DNA from: JAJPKK01 sp963802745
GTDB taxonomy: Bacteria; Pseudomonadota; Alphaproteobacteria; Rhizobiales; Xanthobacteraceae
Direction: 5' to 3'
Assembly (NCBI GenBank): GCA_963802745.1
Contig: CAWDKL010000048.1
Location: 1 to 64,000, forward strand
Length of the DNA stretch: 64,000 bases
Shown: positions 58,555 to 64,000 of the stretch, piece after piece
Numbering within the stretch: position 1 is the stretch's first letter
How the letters are laid out: each line of letters begins with the position of its first letter
Notes under the pieces: generated by a model
Databases searched by the model: none
Seen by the model: the letters and a program-made list of their open reading frames with translations, nothing else
Told to the model about the DNA's origin: nothing
Made by a program: the position numbers and the translations under genes

Positions 58555-59632
58555 TCACACATTATCGCCCGCGATGGCCCGGATCACCGCATCCGTGACC
58601 TGCCGGGTCGTGGCGCCGCCGCCCAGGTCGGGCGTATGCAAGGACGGATCCGCGGTTACCTTTTCGATCGCGCGCATCAGCCGCTCGGCGGCCGGCCGGC
58701 GGCCGAGGTGCTCCAGCATCAAAGTGGCCGACCAGAAGGTGCCGATCGGATTGGCAATGCCCTTGCCGGCGATGTCGAACGCCGATCCGTGAATCGGTTC
58801 GAACATCGATGGAAAGGTGCGCTCCGGATTGAGGTTGGCGGTCGGCGCGATACCGATCGAGCCCGCCAGCGCCGCCGCCAGATCGGACAGAATGTCGGCA
58901 TGGAGATTGGTCGCCACGACGGTATCGATCGACTGCGGCCGCATCACCATGCGCATCGTCATGGCGTCCACCAGCATCTTGTCCCAGGTGACGTCGGGGA
59001 ATTCCGCCGCCACCTCGGCGGCGATCTCGTCCCACATCACCATGGCGTGGCGCTGGGCATTGGATTTCGTCACCACGGTGAGCAGTTTGCGTGGCCGCGA
59101 CCGTGCCAGCGCAAAGGCAAAGCGCATGATGCGCAGGACGCCGTTGCGGGTCATCATCGACACATCGGTCGCCACCTCGTCGGCAAGGCCCTTGTGGGCC
59201 CGCCCGCCGATGCCGGCATATTCCCCTTCCGAATTCTCCCGCACGATCACCCAGTCGAGTTCCGGACCCGCCACGTGCCGCAAGCGGGCTTACGATGCCG
59301 GGCAGGATCCGGGTCGGGCGCACATTGGCGTATTGGTCGAACGGCTGGCAGATGGCCAGACGCAGGCCCCACAGCGAGATGTGGTCCGGAACGTCGGGCG
59401 CCCCGACGGCCCCGAAAAAAATTGCGTCGTGAGACCGGATTCGCAAGAGCCCGTCCGCCGGCATCATGACGCCATGGCGCTTGTAGTAATCCGAGCCCCA
59501 GTCGAAATGGTCGAAGACGAACGCGAAGCCGCCATCACGGCGCGCCAAAGCGGTCAGCACTTCGATTCCGGCTTCGATGACGTCCTTGCCGATTCCATCG
59601 CCCGGAATCGCCGCGATCTTGAAGGTCTTCAT
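58555..59632 (-). pseudogene. TtuC-like tartrate/isopropylmalate-type dehydrogenase, one-base frameshift
   Basis: From ATG 59632: TFKIAAIPGDGIGKDVIEAGIEVL, DYYKRHGVMMPADGLLRIRSHDAIFFGAVGAPDVPDHISLWGLRLAICQPFDQYANVRPTR. This matches the beta-decarboxylating dehydrogenase family, tartrate dehydrogenase subgroup. The frame breaks near 59282 (VSPL / RHVAGPELDWVIVRENSEGEYAGIGG), one extra T. The rest holds the NAD/metal site KLLTVVTKSNAQRH, DAMTMRMVMRPQSIDTVVATNLHADILSDLAAALAGSIGIAPTANLNPE and FEPIHGSAFDIAGKGIANP. Cytoplasmic NAD-dependent oxidation of tartrate or malate-like acids is expected. About 358 residues when corrected. Confidence 0.88.
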
Positions 59633-60131
59633 GGCGATATGGCCTCTCTGAGGTGGATAGGTCGTTGGCGAAGTGCGACGGTATAGCCGGATCGTCAAGA
59701 TTGCGACCCGCAAGGACCTCGTGGCGCTGATGATGGAATGCTATCCGGACATTCCGGGCCTGGCGCCGCCGGCCCTGAATTCCCGGATCAACGCCGGGCA
59801 CGTTGCTCTGATGGAGCCTATGCCCGGACATCCGATGCCCCTGATTGGCCTTGCATGCTGGGCGAGGTCCAGCAACTCGTCCGCTATGGCGCTCGAGAAC
59901 GTCGGTTTCTGCCTGGCTGGGTTGCTTGGTCAAATTCTGCGCGGACCGCGATCCGGTCAGCCGCTATGCACGCATCACCGGTGACCCCGGATTGAGCGGC
60001 GAGGAGCGGTTCGACGCGCTGATTGGACGCGATCGGCGAGCATCCGAGCCGCACAAGCGGCAGCCGCCGTAGCAGGCACCCACCCTCTCTCCCTCGCGAA
60101 GTGCGACGGGGAGAGGGTGAAGCATCGCCGC
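59633..60131. other. Gene-free stretch with a possible decayed gene
   Basis: Plus-strand frames between 59673 and 60072 show protein-like fragments in succession (KIATRKDLVALMMECYPDIPGLAPPALNSR, then LGEVQQLVRYGARERRFLPGW, then CADRDPVSRYARITGDPGLSGEERFDALI), each in a different frame. This suggests a broken gene, but I cannot name the family. A hairpin at 60081-60119 closes the region. Confidence 0.35.
60081..60119 (-). terminator. Hairpin after the secreted protein gene
   Basis: CACCCTCTC…CCCTCGC / GCGACGGG…GAGAGGGTG, a long imperfect stem just downstream of the stop at 60132 on the minus strand. No T-run; it could equally be an intergenic repeat. Confidence 0.45.
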
Positions 60132-61329
60132 TTACTGCTGCAGCGGATCGTCGATATTGGTGCCGATCGAGGTGGCGGTGTCGCGGGTCGCCGGATGCGG
60201 CCCGCGGCCCTGCGCATAGGCGATTTCCTGCATGCGGGCGCCGCGAATGAGCCCCGGCAGCGCATAATTGCCTTCGTTGCAGCGCGGCTCGTAATACATT
60301 TTGTTCTCTTCGTTGCTTTGCAGGGTAAGCTCCTGCTTGACGGTCCAGGCCTTGGTCCACACCGTCGGGTCTTCGATCGTCACCACATATTCGAGGGTCT
60401 TCGGACCCGTCCGGGTATAGCGCTCGACCACATGGAGGTTCTCGCGCGAGCCCTGAAAATCCGTCTTCGGGCTGAAATTGGTGACGTCGATCACCAGGGT
60501 GTTGCCCTCCCAATGGCCGCGGGAGTCCCCGTACCATTGGCGGATGCTCCCCGGCAGATGCGGGCTGCCGTTCATGACGATGTTGCGCTGGCCGCCCTGC
60601 CCCTGGCCCACGTCGTTGAACATCGCCACTCCGCCCGGCGTCTGCACGATGCGGCGGAAGCTGTTGCTGCCGATCTGCGGCACGCCCGGGGTCAGGCAGC
60701 GATCCGCCAGCGTGCCGTCCTCCGGGCCGTCATGGCGATTCATCCGCGCGGTATTGTAACGTGGCGGCGGGTCGGCAAGCCGCGGCGAGGGCGTCGGATC
60801 ATATTTGCCGCCGGCGCAAGTGATATATTTGATCTTGCAGGTTTCGGTCGATTGCAGCAAGGCGAGACGATAGCTGCGCTCGGCCGCGTTGATTTTCTGT
60901 GCCTCCGGCGTCAGCGCCGGCAACCGGCCGTTGGCCGGATCCACGATCCGCGACGTGCGTGCGCCGGTATGCCGCTTGGTTCCGAACAACTGATTATAGG
61001 ACGCGGTGACATCGAGCTCGGTCCCGCGCTCCAAGCGCTTGTCCTTGCCGCTGAGGCCTGCGCGCATTTCGTCCAATTCCCGGCGCTGCGCCTCGGTGAA
61101 GAATTCTTGGTTCGCGTATTGGGGCAGGCGCTGGAGCGGCGTGTCGGTCTCGTCGTTCCAAATCCCCTGCAGATCAGGTTCGCCCCACGGCGTCAGCAAC
61201 GCTTGGGCTCCGGCGGAATCCGGCGGGCGCTTGCGCCGCCGCCGGTGGTACCGCAGCCGACAGGCCGATAAACACGACCCCCGCTGCGGCGGCCGATACG
61301 ACCGAATTTGCGATCCTCCCGCGCATCAT
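60132..61329 (-). pseudogene. Secreted hypothetical protein, paralogue of 10606-11490, frameshifted leader
   Basis: The leader MRGRIANSVVSAAAAGVVFIGLSAAVPPAAAQAPAG lies in one frame from ATG 61329 (behind GGAGGAC). The mature part starts in another at TPWGEPDLQGIWNDETDTPLQRL (about 61195); the change falls at 61200-61240. Body motifs QWYGDSRGHWEGNTLVIDVTNFSPKTDFQG, LHVVERYTRTGPKTLEYVVTIEDPTVWTKAWTV and YYEPRCNEGNYALPGLIRGAR are the conserved core of a large periplasmic family of unknown function. Expected length ~400 residues. An internal start at 61199 would give a cytoplasmic, probably non-native protein. Confidence 0.78.
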
Positions 61330-61693
61330 GTCCTCCATTTGCCTTGCAACGCTGATTGCAGCGCGAATTGACACGAATGCTAGCGCCTTTCCGCATCGGC
61401 AGATAGCCCGATCGCGAGTCCGTGGGCGGACGGCGACGCTTTACGGCGACAGCAGACAGCTGCCGCAAGTGGCGCTTGGATATGCGGGCTCTTCGCCATG
61501 CGGTGTGGGTCGAAGTCCGTGACCGGCCGCCTTCGCCACTCGTCGATGAGGCACGCGACATACACGGCGTTCTGATTGGTGTTGCCGCTGGTTTCCCCAA
61601 ACGTGTCAGCCCGCAGCACAATATATTGGAATCGGGCTCCCTCGGGTGGCAGAAGAGAGCCATCTTGGCCTGTTGAAAAACGAGTCTGCCGTA

Positions 61694-63400
61694 ATGGCTT
61701 TGGCGCGTCGCCCTCCGTTATTCCGCTTCGATCCCTCCTGGCCGATCCTGATCGGATTCGCGGCCGCGCTCGGCTTGCTGATCTTGCTGCCGCTGGGGTG
61801 GCTCGTCTATTTCAGCCTGCACGACCGCGCCGGCGGCTTTACGCTGGCGAATTTCGCCGCCCTGGTGAGCGATCCGACGTTCCTCGATCCGCTGCTCACC
61901 ACCGTGATCTTGGCGGTGTCGTCCGCGGCCATCTGCTGCGCGGTGGCGGCGCCGATGGGATGGCTGGTCGCGCGCACCGATATGCCGTTGCGCCGCACGC
62001 TGCGCACGCTGGTGACAGCATCGTTCGTCACCCCGCCGTTTCTCGGCGCGGTGGCCTGGGAGATGCTGGCTGCGCCGAACAGTGGGCTGCTCAACCAGGC
62101 CTACCGCGCCCTGACCGGCGCCGAATCCGACGATTACCTGTTCAACATCTATTCGCTGCCGGGACTGATCTTCGTCATCTCCTGCTACACGTTCCCGTAC
62201 GTCTTCGTGCTGGTCGCCAATGCGCTCGACCGCATGCCGGGCGATCTCGAGGATGCCTCGTCCATTCTCGGCGCCGATGCCTGGACGACGGCGCGCCGCG
62301 TCACCATTCCGCTCGCCATGCCGGCGCTGCTCGCGGGCGCGCTGGTGGCGTTCCTGCAAGCGATGACGTTGTTCGGCTCGCCGGCAATTCTTGCGCTGCC
62401 GGCCGGCTTTCACACTATGACGACCAAGATCTGGAGCCTGTTCCAGTATCCGCCGAAGCTCGAACTGGCGGCGGCGGCATCGTTGCCGCTGCTGCTCCTG
62501 ACGGTCCTGCTGCTGCGCGGCGAATCCTTTTTCCTCGGCCGGCGCGGCTATGCACTGGTCGGCGCCCGGCAGAGCGATCCGCGGCGGGTCGCGCTGGCGG
62601 GGTGGAAATGGGTGGCGCTCGCGGCAGCCTTCCTGGTGCTGCTCAACCCGGTGTTTCTGCCATACGGGGCGCTGCTTAACGCCGCGTTCTCCCGCGTGCC
62701 GTCGCAATTCCTGTCGGCGGACAATCTCACCCTGCACAATTTCGAATTCGTGTTCTTTGAACTCTCTTCGACGGGTTTGGCTTTCCGCAATACCATGATC
62801 CTGTGCACAGCCGCGGCCACCATCGGCACCATGATGGCGGTGGTCATCGCCTATATGACCTCCCGCAAGGCCGTGCGCTGGCACCAGGCGCTGGGCTTTC
62901 TCGCCACCGCCCCGGCCGCCGTTCCCGGCATCGTGCTCGGCGTGGGATTGTTCCTCACCTACACGCGACCGCCCTTCGTGCTCTACGGCACCTTGTGGAT
63001 TCTGCTCATCGCCTTCGTAACCATTGCGCTGCCGGCAGCCTATCAGCAGTTGCAATCGGCCTTCCGTGCGGTCAATCCGGACCTTGAGGATGCGAGCCGC
63101 ATCCTGGGCGCCACCCGGCTCGGCACGCTGTCGCGCATCACCGCGCCGCTGTTGCGCACCAGCGTGATCGCGACCTGGTGCTTCATCTTCGTCGGCGTCA
63201 TCCGCGAACTCTCGGCCGCCATCATGCTGTTCACCTCGCAGACCAAGGTGATCTCGGTGTTGATCTTCGATCTCAACGAGAGCGGTGATCTCGGCGCCAT
63301 CGCGGTGATCGGCCTCATCATGCTGATGGTGACCTTCGCGGTGGTCGCCCTCATCAACCGCATTCCGGGCTTCGGCGGCGTGCGATTGCGGAATACGTGA
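61694..63400 (+). CDS. Two-domain ABC transporter permease (iron/2-aminoethylphosphonate type)
   Basis: 568 residues from ATG 61694 (an in-frame GTG at 61646 is an alternative). Twelve or so helices in two homologous halves, each with an EAA-loop: DLEDASSILGADAWTTARRVTIPLAMPALLAG and DLEDASRILGATRLGTLSRITAPLLRTS. This fused layout is that of FbpB/SfuB-type ferric permeases and related importers. The matching ATPase and binding protein are not in the window; the ATPase would be expected nearby but the next genes are a toxin-antitoxin pair, so it may be split or lie elsewhere. Confidence 0.88.
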   Translation: MALARRPPLFRFDPSWPILIGFAAALGLLILLPLGWLVYFSLHDRAGGFTLANFAALVSDPTFLDPLLTTVILAVSSAAICCAVAAPMGWLVARTDMPLRRTLRTLVTASFVTPPFLGAVAWEMLAAPNSGLLNQAYRALTGAESDDYLFNIYSLPGLIFVISCYTFPYVFVLVANALDRMPGDLEDASSILGADAWTTARRVTIPLAMPALLAGALVAFLQAMTLFGSPAILALPAGFHTMTTKIWSLFQYPPKLELAAAASLPLLLLTVLLLRGESFFLGRRGYALVGARQSDPRRVALAGWKWVALAAAFLVLLNPVFLPYGALLNAAFSRVPSQFLSADNLTLHNFEFVFFELSSTGLAFRNTMILCTAAATIGTMMAVVIAYMTSRKAVRWHQALGFLATAPAAVPGIVLGVGLFLTYTRPPFVLYGTLWILLIAFVTIALPAAYQQLQSAFRAVNPDLEDASRILGATRLGTLSRITAPLLRTSVIATWCFIFVGVIRELSAAIMLFTSQTKVISVLIFDLNESGDLGAIAVIGLIMLMVTFAVVALINRIPGFGGVRLRNT

Positions 63401-63563
63401 AGAGATGCATGCAGCTCTTTTTCCGGGCGGATGCCAGAAACCTACTCGATGCCGCCGGCGCTCAGCGGCCTCAATCCCGCCGGCGGCGGCCTTTGCATCG
63501 GCGCCCGTTGCGATAAGGATGCCTGTGGACAATCGTACGAAAAGGTTCGATAATTAAAGTGAG

Positions 63564-63779
63564 ATGTCCGATCAGGACGAATTCATTCGCCGGCTCCGTA
63601 AGTTTGCGCGAAAGGCCAATGTGCTTGTTAGCGTTGACCGATCCAAGGGCAAGGGCAGTCACGCGCGCGTGAAATATGGCAATCGCGTAGCCACTGTGCC
63701 CCGCAATATTGGAACAGGGCTTCGCAGAGAAATTTTGAAGCAATTGGCGATCGACCCGAATGAATTCGATGCCGCGTGA
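63564..63779 (+). CDS. hicA: HicA-family mRNA interferase toxin
   Basis: 71 residues, the usual HicA size. dsRBD-like fold: N-terminal helix EFIRRLRKFARKANVLVSVDRSKGKGSHARVKYGNRVATVPRN, with the catalytic His in GKGSHARV, then the closing helix LRREILKQLAIDPNEFDAA. HicA cleaves mRNA and is neutralised by HicB. The partner begins 29 bases downstream on the same strand, so this is a toxin-first HicAB operon. Confidence 0.88.
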   Translation: MSDQDEFIRRLRKFARKANVLVSVDRSKGKGSHARVKYGNRVATVPRNIGTGLRREILKQLAIDPNEFDAA

Positions 63780-63808
63780 TCGATACGTGCAGCAATGAAG
63801 GGACGAAG

Positions 63809-64000
63809 ATGTCTCGTGGATACCCGGTTTCGTTGAACTGGAACGAGGAGGATCGCGGGTTTCATGTCCGCTGTCGCGATTTGCCGGAGGTGTTGACGGC
63901 GGGTGCTACCACGGCAGCAGCGCTCGAAAATGCGGCGGATGCGTTAGTGGTGGCGATCGAAGGTAGAATCGAAGACGAAGACCTCGTCCCGGAACCATCG
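63809..64000 (+). CDS. hicB: HicB-family antitoxin (partial, cut by window end)
   Basis: 64 codons present from ATG 63809, behind AAGGGACGAAG, still open at the last base. HicB pattern: PVSLNWNEEDRGFHVRCRDLPEVLTAGATTAAALENAADALVVAIEGRIEDEDLVPEPS, the partially degraded RNase H fold that binds HicA. The DNA-binding C-terminal part would lie beyond the window and should autoregulate the operon. Confidence 0.88.
   Translation, partial: MSRGYPVSLNWNEEDRGFHVRCRDLPEVLTAGATTAAALENAADALVVAIEGRIEDEDLVPEPS

Noticed and set aside
61718..63532. 604-codon frame antisense to the ABC permease
   Set aside because: Gln/Arg/Glu-rich shadow; permease helices and EAA loops on the plus strand are unambiguous.

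Overview
The window comes from a GC-rich alphaproteobacterium, most likely Hyphomicrobiales (Bradyrhizobium, Rhodopseudomonas or Xanthobacteraceae type). The evidence is the heat-shock block hrcA-grpE-alkB-dnaK-dnaJ, followed by a PmtA-like methyltransferase, pyrF and a DUF1330 gene, with rph-rdgB-hemW transcribed divergently from hrcA. Two Bug/TctC binding proteins, PQQ and cytochrome c oxidative genes, and dispersed intergenic repeats typical of that order agree. The genus cannot be fixed from sequence alone.

Layout. 0-2.4 kb: edge of a broken, AT-richer non-ribosomal peptide synthetase. 2.6-6.0 kb: small membrane proteins, tRNA-Lys, and a complete insertion sequence flanked by a 17-bp direct repeat. 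6.3-20.2 kb: periplasmic and oxidative genes (diheme cytochrome, CapD-type sugar dehydratase, Bug protein, PQQ dehydrogenase with a lanthanide-type aspartate pair, cytochrome c, heme-motif propeller protein), plus an isolated TIR/deoxyribosyltransferase-like + DUF4071 + SLOG protein at 13-15 kb. 20.3-34.4 kb: membrane spermidine-synthase-like protein, pyrimidine synthesis, the chaperone block, and RNase PH, RdgB and HemW. 34.5-44.5 kb: binding proteins, an AroE-like enzyme, an AbiEii-like nucleotidyltransferase, a polysaccharide deacetylase, RNase P RNA and a cytochrome/Vgb-like protein. 44.6-64 kb: PreP-like protease, the LemA/TPM operon, a dioxygenase, a flavoprotein, an AT-richer GreA-C/SF1-helicase locus, an SMP-30 protein, a potassium channel, a TtuC-like dehydrogenase, a two-domain ABC permease, and a HicA/HicB pair cut by the window end.

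How the genes work together. dnaK, dnaJ and grpE form the Hsp70 machine. dnaK has a good match to the alphaproteobacterial RpoH promoter, and hrcA, the heat-shock repressor, is frameshifted. The PQQ dehydrogenase, monoheme and diheme cytochromes and beta-propeller proteins probably form a periplasmic oxidation network fed by imported organic acids. The LemA and two TPM proteins form one operon.

A warning about the data: at least a dozen conserved genes carry single-base indels, most of them in short homopolymers, while dnaK, dnaJ, the PQQ dehydrogenase and the permease are intact. Some apparent pseudogenes may therefore be consensus errors. The NRPS, which carries two nonsense codons as well as a frameshift, looks truly decayed. 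Best candidates for unusual biology are the GreA-C/SF1-helicase locus (53.6-56.3 kb) and the TIR-like/DUF4071/SLOG protein (13-15 kb).
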